This document shows, piece by piece, positions 31,011-41,682 of a stretch of DNA of 64,000 bases. Source of the stretch: Nitzschia sp. pyKryTriq1. Taxonomy: Eukaryota > Bacillariophyta > Bacillariophyceae > Bacillariales > Bacillariaceae. Location of the stretch: positions 1 through 64,000 of the forward strand of contig OY101118.1 of assembly GCA_956465555.1 (NCBI GenBank), in the 5' to 3' direction. The notes beneath the pieces were generated by a model. That model had not been told where the DNA came from and searched no databases. It saw only the letters and a program-made list of their open reading frames with translations. Every line of letters begins with the position of its first letter. Position 1 is the stretch's first letter. A program made the position numbers and the translations under genes.

Positions 31011-34000
31011 ATGGCATCCTCCTCATCATCAACATTCTTTTTGCAGGATGGTTGGACGTCGGAACAATGGTTGGGTGTCACGCGTGAATTGATGCAAGAA
31101 TGTTGCAAGGGATCGAATGAAAGTAGGAGTGGTACAGGAGGTGGTGGTAGTACTAGCAGTACTAGTAGTACTACTTCTACTTCTACAATGACAATGACAA
31201 TGACAATGGACAACTTGGGACGAGGACGATTGGGAGCGTATTACTTGCTCTATGAATACAGTCAACTGGATCATCATCATCATTCGCATCCTCCTCATCA
31301 TGGCAACAACAACAACAACAAAAACAATTCGTCTTCGTTTTCCATTTATCACAATCAACGTCCATTGCAACAAGCTCGGGATGGGGCCCGTCGAATCGCC
31401 CAAGCCCTGCCGACGGTATGGACGCCGACCCAATCCCGCTTTCATTATTGTCCTCCCAGCGTCCATCCGAACTGTTTGGCGTTGTTGTCGTCCGATTGGA
31501 TGGGTGCCCATTGTTTGTGGGTCGCCTGTGAACATCAACTGGATCAACGTCAACGTCGTCGTTTGGAAATAATCAAAATGAAAAACAACGAGAACAAGAC
31601 GAAGACGAACAGCAAGACGAACAGCAAGACGAGTCATCACCGTGGCAGCACTACTTCTACAAACATCGGTGGTGCAAGTTCTTCTACGACGAAACAACGA
31701 TTGTTGCAACAAATTCAAGAGCGATTGCAAAATCATATATCATCCTATCTTTCATCATCATCATCCTCATCGAGTAGTCATGGTCATCATGATCATCATC
31801 ATTATGATGATCATTCTGATTCTAATTCTGATTATGATCCTTCGGTATCGACGGGAACGGCGGGAATTGTACAAGCCATTCTATGGTTACGAATCCAATT
31901 GCAAGAACCAGACTTGTTTTCCAATATTGTCGTGGCATTGGTCGTCAATTTGTTACAACATGGAAAAAGAACAACAACTACAACCACAACAACAATACCA
32001 ACAACAATACCAACAGCAACCACAGCAGTGCCAATACCAAGTACAATACCAACCACAACCACAAATGAGAATAATGTGACAACATCAAGAACAACCACAA
32101 CTACATCACATACAAATGCAACTACATCAACTACAAATACATCATCATCATCAACAAATACTACTACTACTACATTGTTGTTTTGGCCGACGGCAGCCGT
32201 CCAAACTCCGACTCCTAGTCGACGCATTCCACTTGCGACGACGATGGAAACGGCCACGCCACAACAATTGGGTGCCTCTCGTGGCCTGGTGGGAATATTA
32301 TATACTCTCTTGGGAGTAGTAGGAGTAGCAGGAGAAGGAGAAGGAGGTCGTGAAGGAGAAGGATGCAAGAGTTATTATTCCAAGGATTGGATGGCAGTGA
32401 CTGCCGAAATGAAAAAGATCAAAACGAAAAAGAACAACAAGAACAAAAAGAACAACAAGAGCAAGAACCATGACGACAATGGTGACGACCTGCGGAACGA
32501 TGATGATGATGATGATGAGGAGGAGGAGGAGGAGGAAGAAGAACCGCTTCAATGGATTCGAAATACCATTGATCATTTGATACGGATACTGAATACCAAT
32601 ACTACCACTACTACTACTGCTGCTGAAGATGATGATCCCTCGCAGCAGCAGCAGCAGCGACAGCAGCCGCAGCTTCATCCTCTCGTATCTTCTCTCGAAT
32701 GGTCTCAAGGATGTTATGGATATATTCAATTGTTGTTTCGGGCCGCTCAAGTCTATCATCAAAATGAGGATGATGATGATGATGATGATGGCGATGATAA
32801 TCATTACTTCCAACATGCCTTGCGTCTTTGTGAAGACGTCTTGTGGAATAATAACAACAACAACAACAACAAGAACACTGGCAATGACGGTAGCAGTAGG
32901 AGCAATACTGCTTGTGCTACTGCTACTACTACTACTCATGACAATGGGCAGAATCGGGATCATCATCAACTTGATCATTGGCCTCAACACAAGGTCGGAT
33001 TGGCCAAGGGAATATCGACCATGATTATTGTCTATTTACAATTGGCGGACTTCTACTACTCGGGCAACAATAATAATAATAATAATAATAATATCCTCAT
33101 GAACAGCAAGGAGGATCGGGATCAAGATCGGCATCAAGATCGGCATCAAGATCGGCATCGTCGTCGTCAGAATCAAATCTTGTGGCAAAAAAGAGCCGAA
33201 TTTACAGCTCAATATGCTCTACGACAATGGGATGCCATGAAGAGAAGAAATAATACTAATCACACTTCATCCTCAGCATCATCCAAATCCGTATCCTTGG
33301 GATTGTATTCGGGATTGGGAGGATTGGTAAGTGCCTTGTTGCAAATGTATCGACAGCAAACGCGAATGAACAACCAAGCACATGGAGAACTACGACAAGA
33401 TCCAGGAGTCGTCGGCATGCCATTGTTTTCTTCTCCTCCTGGATATCATGTCGGTGGCGATGCACCACGTCTTTTGACTCTGCTGGCCGAAGAGCAAGAA
33501 GTAGAAGCCGATGCCGATCATCGAAAAATATCTACTACTCGTACTTCTACTTCTGTCGAGGAGACGACGGCGACGACGACAGCGAGGATGAGTATCGCTG
33601 GTCCGCATCGGCCTCGTGATTATGATGCTAGTACTGTTACTACTACTACTGCAAAAAGTCATTATGTGGCCGACGAAGGAAAGGGGGAAGAATCATCCTC
33701 ATCATCATCGTCACGCTTTTGGTCCTTGCAAACCGAATCTCATATTGGAGATGCCGAGGAATATCGACCTGCTCTTGTAGTAGTAGAAGAAGAAACGAGA
33801 AGTACTTCCAATGCCACAACTACAATTCCGTCGATCACTACGAATCAAGAAGATGACCAGATTCTTGGAGAGGAACAACAAGGATCAAGTCATCAGACTA
33901 CCGCCACTCCCAGAGATGAAGCGACAAAGAAGAAGGAGCGTTTGGAAAAGCATCTGGATACTGTGGTGGAGGAAAAAGGACCTGTTCTACTACTAGCCGA

Positions 34001-37000
34001 AATGAAAAAGAGATCCGTCACCACCACCACTCGTCGGCGGGCACCAGCTACTGCTTCTACTAGTACGACCGCTTCCAAGAAGACACCCAAAGCTACGGCT
34101 AATTCTGCAACTACGACGACGTCGACGATCAAGATCAAGAAGACAACAACAAGAACAACTCCATCGTTGAGTCAGCGCAAACCTCGGCCGCCTCCGATCG
34201 ACACCAGTACTCCTTCTACGAAAAGAGTCGTCCCTCCTTATCCATCTACTACTACTACTAGCAAGACACCAGCTTCGAAGAGGATGCCTAGTCCGACGTC
34301 TACAACCGCTGCTACTACTAGTAGTACTACCAAGGCGGCAAAACTACCATCGCCCAAAGTCGTCTTGGCTTCGACTCACGCCACCTTGGCGGCAGGAAAA
34401 GTTCGGTTAACTCGGTCGGCGCAACTCCAGTTGGAGCAAGCCAAACGACTCAAACTGAAACAGCAGCAGCAGGAACAAAAGGAGAGGGCTCTCAATGATG
34501 ATGTTCCAGCGACTACTACCGCTCGCACTTCTCCTCGTCTGACTACGAGCAAGTGGTCGCCTCCTAGCAGAGCGACAACTTTGACGAGGACGCGAGTATT
34601 GACCAAGTCAAGAGCCACGAATCGACCATCGAGTCGCCGTCCCACGCTAAAAGACCAATCCAAGCCGAAATTGAAAATCAAGCGCACTACGGCGTCGGGA
34701 CTTCCCGATCGATCTCGTCGAGAGAATGAGTCTGTACATCCATCATCAATATCTGCTTCGAGTACAGCTGATAGACAGAGACCAATCGCTCCCACGCCAG
34801 CTATGGATGCTACTACTGAGTCTACAAGTCCAAATTCGTCGAGTACGGACGCCCGCTCTAAAATCGTGGCCGACAATCAAAGACGACATGATGCCCGAGA
34901 AGCTGCTCGTGTCAGAGCGGAACAAATGGAGGAGAAACGTCAAGAGCGGCTAGCGGAGCAACGTTCTAGACTCAAGGCGGAGGAAGATGCTCGAATCGAA
35001 AAGGCAAAGCTTGCGAAACAAAAGTTAGAAGACGCCAATCGCGCCAAGGTACAGCAGCAAGCACGCCTTCGAGCGCAACGTTTGGCTCGAAAGGAAGCAG
35101 CCGAAGAAGCCCGGCGAGAACTGGCCCACAAGAAGGCCGAAGGAGAAAAGGCTCGGGTGGAACGAGCCAAGACCATTCGAAAGCAACTTGAAGAGGCCAA
35201 TCGGGCCAAGGTCGAGCTACAAATCCAATGGAAAGCGGAAAAGGCAGCCAAGAGGCAGGCCAGAGAAGAAGCCAAGCGTCTAGCTGAGCACGAGGCTAGG
35301 ATGAGAGAAGAGGAAGCGGCCGAGGTTCATCGAAGAGAAGAGCAACGGCGAATCGAAGAGAATCACGCCAGAATCTTGGCGAAAAGGTTGGAACTTCTTG
35401 TACATGATGAATCGGAAGAGGAGCGGAGCACTGATAACAGTGTCACTGCCGTCCATTCCAACGAAAATGGTCAGAAAGAGCCGCGACTCTCTAATGCTCT
35501 TGGCAGCCCGTCATGCGAAATCGCGCGGCCTCAAACAATCAGGGTCGACAACAACGAGGCTTCATTAGAGGAATCCATGGCAGATTCACCCGAGCTGGAA
35601 GTCGAGACACCGAAATTGGAGGATATGATTCATGCCGTTGACACCGACGATGCACCAGAACGTAGCATCAATGCCATACCGGGCTCCCAAGAGGAACCTT
35701 CGATTTTGCCAGGTGGAACGGTGGTAGACGACCAAGACATGACGCCCACAGAGAACGCTACTTCAAATGAGCCATCCCGACAAAGCGACGATCACTTCCT
35801 CTCAAGTCAAACTCCCGATGGATTTGATTGCATGAACGAGATATTCAACGAGGCCGAGAACCAGCTCAATGCTGCAATGGCTGGGATTTTTGGGCCTTCC
35901 TCTGGGCACCAACCGCCAGCACCAGCATGCGTCGAAGACCAAGAGAACAATAATGTGGGAGAACAATCCATTCAAGTCGACTGTGATGCTTCGTTCGTCT
36001 CGTCGGAGATGGTCTATGGAGTGGCGAGCAGCAAGGAACTATCCAAGCACGACGTTTACGAGTCGACTGATGTACCTTCTTTTCACGAGACGCCCAGCGA
36101 ACTAGAGCCTATTTCCTCAGATCTAGTTCCAGAAGACTTGAGTCGAATACCTACTCCCGAAGGCAAATCTCTGGGTATAGCACCAGTCCAAGATACGACG
36201 TTTGATGCATCTTCGGAGGAAGCAGCCCTTCCAAAAGATTCCGGCGATGCCAACCAGGATAATGACGAAGGCTTTAGTCGAAAACCTCCTCCAATGCTCG
36301 ACGGAGCATCTCCGGATACAATACCAGTCCAAGATACGGCATTTGATTCATCCACGAAGGAAGCGGCTATGGATAATACTGGAACCGACAATGCCGTCGA
36401 AGATGAAAGTGATATCCTCGATGAAAGCTTGCGCCCAAACAGTACGGCGGTGGCTCCACCAGTCGACTTGTCACGAAATGGCATCCTTCGCGTTTCGCTA
36501 TCAAGTGATCAAAATAGGGGTACCCCGTTGGATGATACTGCCGGAGTCGCACGGGACGAGGCCGTGGATGTCAACGAATTGTCTCCTCTTTCGCCCATGC
36601 AGTCCTTTGAAAAGGAAGCTCCAGCGCCCTCAACCGAGAACGAAGGCAAATATTTTGCCAAGACCAATTCAGACACTCAAGAGCCGCCCAACCTACTAGA
36701 CCAATTGTCAAATGGCGTCGAGGAAGAGCCGAATGTTGACGCGAATCTTTCCAATGGCAATGCTACCGGGGAAGAAGGCATCCAAGTCGTCGGCACCAGT
36801 CTGACTGGCGATGGGCATTCCTTTCAAAACGATAGCCATTCCGTTTCAAGCGACGCTCCTCCTGATGGATTTGATTCCATGAATCTACTTTTCAACGAGG
36901 CCGAGGATCAGCTAAATGCCGAACTGGCATCTATTTTCGGCTCATCGTCTGAAAAGAAAACTCCAGCAACCTTGGCCGAAGACCAAGAAGAAGCAGTTGC

Positions 37001-38189
37001 TGGCGATCAAGCAAGACACACTGATACCGATGCTTCGATTTCAAACAACGACTTGCAGCACAACATCAACGACTCATCTGTAAATTCTCTCCATTCTGAG
37101 ACGTCACTGAATGAAAGAGAGCCGCTTCAAATGCCAAGCCCAATAGGGCATGACGATGCGTCAACACGAGAATCGTTCAAGATTCTCTCAAGTCAGACTC
37201 TCAGCGGGAACCCTGAAGATATACAAATCGCGCCAGAAGTCGTCCACTTGAGTAATATAGACGAGTCGTCTGCTCTTCCGCCCTTGCAGTCCTTGGAAAA
37301 AGATTCACCAGCACCCTCAGCCGAGAATCATGCACATGATTTTACCCAGATGCATTCGGAGCTTGCTAATACAGAAGTGGTTCAAGAACCCACCATGCCA
37401 CCTGCTCATTTTTCAAACGACATCGAGGAAGAGGCGGACATTGGCGTGGTTCATCATCGTATCGACGGGACTGTTACTGAGGAAGAAGACGACCAAGTAT
37501 TTGAGAATCCTGCCACTAGCGCTGTGCGGTCACTTTCAAACGACGAGCGATCTGTTGCAAACGACGACGTGCCCGATGGCTTCGATTCCATGAATTTACT
37601 TTTCAACGAGGCCGAGGATCAGCTCAATGCGGAGTTGGCCGCCATTTTGGGACCGTCGTCCGAAACGGACGACCAAGTACTATCCCCCGAAACAGCAAAA
37701 GAAGAATCTGCGAGTGCTGAACAACATTTGAGGCAGATCGACAACGGCGATTCTTCCTTTGCCTCCTCCTCGGTTATTGCTGAAAGGTTGGCGTCAAACA
37801 CCGACTTCTTGAAGCTTGACGCCATCGACAAGCAATCATTCACTCTCAATCCTGCTCCATCATCGGCTGAAAAGTCGCCGAATGAACGAGAGCCTCATCC
37901 AAGTCCAAGAGGTCGTGACGGCGATGACGACACTTTGACACGACGAGAATCATCATCAACCAAGATTCTCAAAATGCCAATGCTCACCGGAAAGCTGAGT
38001 CGTCGTCGCAAAGTCTCCGCTATTACGAATACTACTACTGATGCTGATGCTACAGATGATGTCGTCAAGCCAGCAGCCGAACAAGAACTCAACGGCGATG
38101 CTATTACTAATAGTAGTAGTAGCAGGGGAAGCGGTTGGAAGGGGAGACTTCGAAATTCCAGCAATGCCCACAATCCCAAGACTGACTGA
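31011..38189 (+). CDS. 2392-residue fusion: LanC-like domain without zinc ligands, plus coiled coil and acidic tail
   Basis: A single frame from ATG 31011 to TGA 38187-38189. Residues ~280-810 align by motif with eukaryotic LanC-like proteins: GTAGIVQAIL (~280), LGASRGLVGILYTLL (~420), LEWSQGCYGYIQLLF (~563), VGLAKGISTM (~662), LGLYSGLGGLVSALL (~763) and MPLFSSPPGY (~803). In active LanC/LANCL proteins the third and fourth boxes are WCHG and GLCHG, supplying two Cys and one His to zinc. Here they read WSQG and GLAKG, so all three ligands are replaced. The barrel is interrupted by Asn, Asp, Thr and Glu runs encoded by triplet repeats. Residues ~900-1280 are basic Thr/Ser/Lys-rich. Residues ~1285-1465 form a charged coiled coil (EAARVRAEQMEEKRQE). 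The acidic tail carries three FNEAEdQLNA repeats. It is probably a non-catalytic scaffold. Confidence 0.8.
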   Translation: MASSSSSTFFLQDGWTSEQWLGVTRELMQECCKGSNESRSGTGGGGSTSSTSSTTSTSTMTMTMTMDNLGRGRLGAYYLLYEYSQLDHHHHSHPPHHGNNNNNKNNSSSFSIYHNQRPLQQARDGARRIAQALPTVWTPTQSRFHYCPPSVHPNCLALLSSDWMGAHCLWVACEHQLDQRQRRRLEIIKMKNNENKTKTNSKTNSKTSHHRGSTTSTNIGGASSSTTKQRLLQQIQERLQNHISSYLSSSSSSSSSHGHHDHHHYDDHSDSNSDYDPSVSTGTAGIVQAILWLRIQLQEPDLFSNIVVALVVNLLQHGKRTTTTTTTTIPTTIPTATTAVPIPSTIPTTTTNENNVTTSRTTTTTSHTNATTSTTNTSSSSTNTTTTTLLFWPTAAVQTPTPSRRIPLATTMETATPQQLGASRGLVGILYTLLGVVGVAGEGEGGREGEGCKSYYSKDWMAVTAEMKKIKTKKNNKNKKNNKSKNHDDNGDDLRNDDDDDDEEEEEEEEEPLQWIRNTIDHLIRILNTNTTTTTTAAEDDDPSQQQQQRQQPQLHPLVSSLEWSQGCYGYIQLLFRAAQVYHQNEDDDDDDDGDDNHYFQHALRLCEDVLWNNNNNNNNKNTGNDGSSRSNTACATATTTTHDNGQNRDHHQLDHWPQHKVGLAKGISTMIIVYLQLADFYYSGNNNNNNNNNILMNSKEDRDQDRHQDRHQDRHRRRQNQILWQKRAEFTAQYALRQWDAMKRRNNTNHTSSSASSKSVSLGLYSGLGGLVSALLQMYRQQTRMNNQAHGELRQDPGVVGMPLFSSPPGYHVGGDAPRLLTLLAEEQEVEADADHRKISTTRTSTSVEETTATTTARMSIAGPHRPRDYDASTVTTTTAKSHYVADEGKGEESSSSSSSRFWSLQTESHIGDAEEYRPALVVVEEETRSTSNATTTIPSITTNQEDDQILGEEQQGSSHQTTATPRDEATKKKERLEKHLDTVVEEKGPVLLLAEMKKRSVTTTTRRRAPATASTSTTASKKTPKATANSATTTTSTIKIKKTTTRTTPSLSQRKPRPPPIDTSTPSTKRVVPPYPSTTTTSKTPASKRMPSPTSTTAATTSSTTKAAKLPSPKVVLASTHATLAAGKVRLTRSAQLQLEQAKRLKLKQQQQEQKERALNDDVPATTTARTSPRLTTSKWSPPSRATTLTRTRVLTKSRATNRPSSRRPTLKDQSKPKLKIKRTTASGLPDRSRRENESVHPSSISASSTADRQRPIAPTPAMDATTESTSPNSSSTDARSKIVADNQRRHDAREAARVRAEQMEEKRQERLAEQRSRLKAEEDARIEKAKLAKQKLEDANRAKVQQQARLRAQRLARKEAAEEARRELAHKKAEGEKARVERAKTIRKQLEEANRAKVELQIQWKAEKAAKRQAREEAKRLAEHEARMREEEAAEVHRREEQRRIEENHARILAKRLELLVHDESEEERSTDNSVTAVHSNENGQKEPRLSNALGSPSCEIARPQTIRVDNNEASLEESMADSPELEVETPKLEDMIHAVDTDDAPERSINAIPGSQEEPSILPGGTVVDDQDMTPTENATSNEPSRQSDDHFLSSQTPDGFDCMNEIFNEAENQLNAAMAGIFGPSSGHQPPAPACVEDQENNNVGEQSIQVDCDASFVSSEMVYGVASSKELSKHDVYESTDVPSFHETPSELEPISSDLVPEDLSRIPTPEGKSLGIAPVQDTTFDASSEEAALPKDSGDANQDNDEGFSRKPPPMLDGASPDTIPVQDTAFDSSTKEAAMDNTGTDNAVEDESDILDESLRPNSTAVAPPVDLSRNGILRVSLSSDQNRGTPLDDTAGVARDEAVDVNELSPLSPMQSFEKEAPAPSTENEGKYFAKTNSDTQEPPNLLDQLSNGVEEEPNVDANLSNGNATGEEGIQVVGTSLTGDGHSFQNDSHSVSSDAPPDGFDSMNLLFNEAEDQLNAELASIFGSSSEKKTPATLAEDQEEAVAGDQARHTDTDASISNNDLQHNINDSSVNSLHSETSLNEREPLQMPSPIGHDDASTRESFKILSSQTLSGNPEDIQIAPEVVHLSNIDESSALPPLQSLEKDSPAPSAENHAHDFTQMHSELANTEVVQEPTMPPAHFSNDIEEEADIGVVHHRIDGTVTEEEDDQVFENPATSAVRSLSNDERSVANDDVPDGFDSMNLLFNEAEDQLNAELAAILGPSSETDDQVLSPETAKEESASAEQHLRQIDNGDSSFASSSVIAERLASNTDFLKLDAIDKQSFTLNPAPSSAEKSPNEREPHPSPRGRDGDDDTLTRRESSSTKILKMPMLTGKLSRRRKVSAITNTTTDADATDDVVKPAAEQELNGDAITNSSSSRGSGWKGRLRNSSNAHNPKTD

Positions 38190-38797
38190 CAGACTGACGA
38201 TAAACAAAATGAAGAATCTACTACTAGTTTCATCACGGGGGATGAAATAGATAATGATACACAATATTATAATACTTGAGTAGTATGGTACTAGAAGATC
38301 AAGCAATTATTGTTCGAACATAGTGAACGAATCGGCTCTACTATTCGACAGATGCTTTGTACGAGGCCACCAGCTTGGTCGAAAGTGGAAGGGGAAGGCC
38401 TAGAGCTAGTATTAGTAGTAGTCGTTGCCGACTGTAGTAGTAGCTTGCTTCTCTACTACCTCTACTACTACACTACTACTCTAGTAGTAGTAGTACAGTA
38501 CTCTAGGATAGAGTAGTAGTAGAGTAGAGAGCTAACTCTGTACGAGTAGACGGTACTTGTAGCGGAAACGGAAACAACTTCTTGGAAATGTCATCCAGAT
38601 TTTATCGGATCATGTCATTCTACAAAAGTCCATACTTCGGGTGATAGTAGTAGAACTATTCTATTATAATGTAGTAGTATGATTTTTCATGGAGCATTTC
38701 GCGCCCCTGCTATTCTAGCCAGCTAGCTAGCCAGCTAGTGTACGTATAGATAGATAGGGTCGCGTATCGCGTATCGTCCACTCTGCTCTTTTTTTCT
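38190..38797. other. Convergent intergenic spacer
   Basis: This lies between two convergent genes. It contains CTACTA/TAGTAG arrays at about 38400-38530 and GCTAGCTAGCCAGCTAG near 38720. No gene is seen. Confidence 0.65.
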
Positions 38798-39380
38798 TCA
38801 AAAAGTGGCAAAGGAACATCCAAAAACGGACATCCATTGATTCTTGTTGTTTTCAATTTCAAATCGTTCGTGTTGTGTTTGAATGAGCTTGGAGCTGACA
38901 ACCTTGAGTTCTTCCTTGGTATCGTAGAGCTGTTCACGAACATGTTCCAATTCTTGATCCTTTTGACGGTATTGAATCAACAATTCGACGTATTCGTCTT
39001 CCTTTTTGGCAAGTTCGGCGGCATGCAGAGTCGACAGGTTGCGTTGGACTGTTTTGAGGTGATGGATTTCCGATTTGAGCTTGCTGAGAGCACGCATATG
39101 ATTCAATTCGTTTTGCTTGAGATCATCTTCGGTAAAGACAAACGTATTCATCTTGGGTTGTGGTTCTCCGTAGACAACTGGTTTCTTCTCTTCTTGCTTC
39201 TTGGCGATGATAGGCTGCTCGTCCACGACAACGACGGCATCGCGGGTTTCGGGTTCGATAGTTGGAGTGACAGGAACGTTGGCGACGACAGAAACAGTTT
39301 CATCATCACCATCATCCGTCATGGTCCAAGTCAAAGTCTGTTCGATAGGAACGGGAGCCGACGAGCGCTTGATTTCAATC

Positions 39381-39431
<51 letters not shown>

Positions 39432-39619
39432 TTGTTGTTGGTAGAGCCATGGTTGCTATGGTTGATGTTGGAACGACGAAAGACGCCTCCCTTGGACGAC
39501 GATCGATGACGATGTTGTTGGACCTTGCTGGTCGGCGGGGCTTCGTGCTTCTTGCTGATGGGGGCGCTCTTTTCGGAGCTGCCTTTGGAGGAGCGGAACA
39601 TTTTCAAAACGCGAGACAT
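38798..39619 (-). CDS. Coiled-coil protein with long Asn tract, 273 residues
   Basis: ATG 39619 opens MSRVLKMFRSSKGSSEKSAP. The N-third is basic and Ser/His-rich, and contains about 20 Asn residues (with one Lys break) encoded by a pure AAC run at 39381-39431. Residues ~75-165 are polar, with VVYGEPQPKMNTFVFTEDDL. Residues ~165-260 are a clear coiled coil (LKSEIHHLKTVQRNLSTLHA; later YRQKDQELEHVREQLYDTKE). No signal or membrane segment. The opposite strand is open over nearly the same span because of the repeat and codon bias, but its product is a hydrophobic Val run and is not credible. Function unknown. Confidence 0.7.
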
Positions 39620-40362
39620 GATAAAGAGCTATGGCAATGGCAATGACGATGATAGCGACGAGGATGGTAGCGAAGATGATGATCAAAGGTTGTTGGTTTG
39701 TGTTCGTGAGGTGTAATACTCGTATGATTGTGTGTTTGGTGTTTGCAAAATTGGATCGGATGAGGACGACAACATCAAACATCATATCCAGATCGCTCGC
39801 CGAAATCATGATGTGTGTGCTACTCGTATTATCATCTGGAAATGCGAGAATAAGAATGTATGTGCTGGGCATATCTAAATATTTCGAAGGCTTATCTTAT
39901 GCTTCATTTTTTGTTTCCTCGCGTCAACGGTCCTATACGCGCGCGCGCACGCCGTTGCTCGGATTCTCACTTCTCACACAGAAGAAGCCGAGAATACTGA
40001 TTTTATTCTCCAGTTTCTTGTTGCATCAACAAATTGATTGTCCCTGCACTGCTCATCGAATCATCAACCCAGACTACCACTTTCTCCGACGAAAGTTGCG
40101 AAGTAGATCGTTCTCATCCTCCTGAAAGAAGATGATTTCTGTGTAGGAGGCATTGATAAAATAATGTTCTTCTTTTTCCTCTCAGATAAAGGGCCGTGCA
40201 AGAAAGAGAAGGTTGGAAAAGGTCTTGGCTTCTTCATGATCGCTGTCTGGTGCTTCCCGCACTTTTGTATGTAATATTCACGAGAAGAGGTAGAACGCAA
40301 GAGAAAGTTAAAAGCAAAACAGCCGCCCACACAGTACCAACAACAACAACAACAACATCAAC
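39620..40362. other. Intergenic spacer, bidirectional promoter candidate
   Basis: This lies between a minus-strand and a plus-strand gene start. No gene is seen. It contains a GCGCGCGC run near 39941, and CAA repeats just before the downstream ATG. Confidence 0.5.
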
Positions 40363-41325
40363 ATGATGAACTCTTTCCTCAACACTCTCATCGAAAGTCG
40401 GCAACTCGAGCATCGTCGTAAAGGAAGACTACTGCAGCAGTCGGACGACGAGGAGAGCGCAGGCATGCTGCTTCTTGTGACGAAGTATCCACAAGCCTGC
40501 TCTTTTGGAAAGACGCAAAGAGTGAACAATAACCGAGCTTCGAGAAGCAGAAACATCACCAGCAACGGTCCTATCATCTGTACGAAAGAGAACAATTTCC
40601 AAGTGACGATACTGCAAGACAATCCAATATCATCATCATCATCATCAGTATATCCTCGTCATCAGCATCCCCATTCTTTGTTGGATGCACGACCATCACC
40701 CAACGCCAGACCCGCCGTCTCGTCGCATTCACGATACGATCTTGATTCCTCGGATTGTGAAATTGCTGAAACCATCAGCACGACCTCCAATACAAGTAAT
40801 ACTCGTCACGACCATCCACGTTGGAATAAGAGTCTCGATGAGGTCCCTCCCGATCTCCCTCGAATCTCATCTTTCTCCAGCAGCAACAGTCAACGAAGAA
40901 AGCAGTTGTTGCACCAACAACAACAACAACGAAGTAGTAGTAGTAAACGCGGACGACACGGCACAAAACCAAGCGTTTCGGCGATCTCATCGTCACCATC
41001 CACCACTACTACCGCTCAACCATCAGCATCATCATCATCATCATCATCATGGACGGCCAGCACCACAAAAGTAAGAAGAGAATCAAAAACTCCTAGTACA
41101 CCCCCACCAAAACAAGAAGAACTCCTCGTGTGGAGTAATAATAATAACAATTGTTATAAGAAACACGAACGATGGGGCGTCGGACACAATCCGCAGGAGC
41201 AGCAGAAAAGCAAATATTCTTCTCCGCCCAAATGTCCCGAGCGAAAGAAACGAACGACATCGCCGCACGATGATGATGATGATGATGATTACCAACAAGC
41301 AACCCAACTACTATTACGATCATGA
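40363..41325 (+). CDS. Hypothetical low-complexity protein, 320 residues
   Basis: ATG at 40363 follows ACATCAAC. The protein starts MMNSFLNTLIESRQLEHRRK, then becomes Ser-, Gln- and Arg-rich (SSSSSSVYPRHQHPHS; HQQQQQRSSSSKRGRH) and ends with DDDDDDDYQQATQLLLRS. No domain, signal or membrane segment. The open frame is long for the region and starts with a plausible helix, but composition from CAA/TCA repeats could create it by chance. Confidence 0.4.
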   Translation: MMNSFLNTLIESRQLEHRRKGRLLQQSDDEESAGMLLLVTKYPQACSFGKTQRVNNNRASRSRNITSNGPIICTKENNFQVTILQDNPISSSSSSVYPRHQHPHSLLDARPSPNARPAVSSHSRYDLDSSDCEIAETISTTSNTSNTRHDHPRWNKSLDEVPPDLPRISSFSSSNSQRRKQLLHQQQQQRSSSSKRGRHGTKPSVSAISSSPSTTTTAQPSASSSSSSSWTASTTKVRRESKTPSTPPPKQEELLVWSNNNNNCYKKHERWGVGHNPQEQQKSKYSSPPKCPERKKRTTSPHDDDDDDDYQQATQLLLRS

Positions 41326-41423
41326 ATGATCATCATCATCGTGATTGCCGCCACCGGCACTTTCAACCACCACCACTCTTGTTTGGTTGGCGGCTCCCAT
41401 TATCATTATTGCTTCTTCTAGGC
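41326..41423. other. Short spacer before the direct-repeat/palindrome block
   Basis: This separates the preceding frame from the first direct repeat. It contains ATC and CAC triplets. No gene is seen. Confidence 0.4.
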
Positions 41424-41682
41424 GACCACGACGAGCATTAGCAAAATATGGAGCGGAGGAAGAAAGTAGCGACGACGACGAAGCTGTATTGGCTTTTTGG
41501 TTGGTGGTGTTGGTGTTGGTGTTGTTGGGGTGATCTTGACATTTTTGGTTGAGCGGCGGACAAGCCCTTCTTGACTGTAGTAGTGTGATCATTTAGTTTC
41601 TTGTTCCTAAATCTATAATCATGAGGATGATGATGCGAAATAGGTTCATCCAGCCAGTGTCGCCGACAAAACCAACCAACAT
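41424..41682. repeat. Direct repeat copy 1 flanking the palindrome
   Basis: Starting GACCACGACGAGCATTA and ending ACCAACCAACAT, this ~260 bp block reappears in the same orientation at 43867-44163. Shared landmarks include GTTGAGCGGCGGACAAGCCC, TTTCTTGTTCCTAAATCTAT and CAGCCAGTGTCGCCGACAAA. Differences are point changes plus different numbers of GGTGTT and GATGAT repeats. It abuts the left arm of the palindrome directly. Confidence 0.85.

Noticed and set aside
38837-39646. Plus-strand open frame opposite the Asn-tract protein
   Set aside because: It would be a Val homopolymer with no other feature. The minus strand gives a convincing coiled coil.
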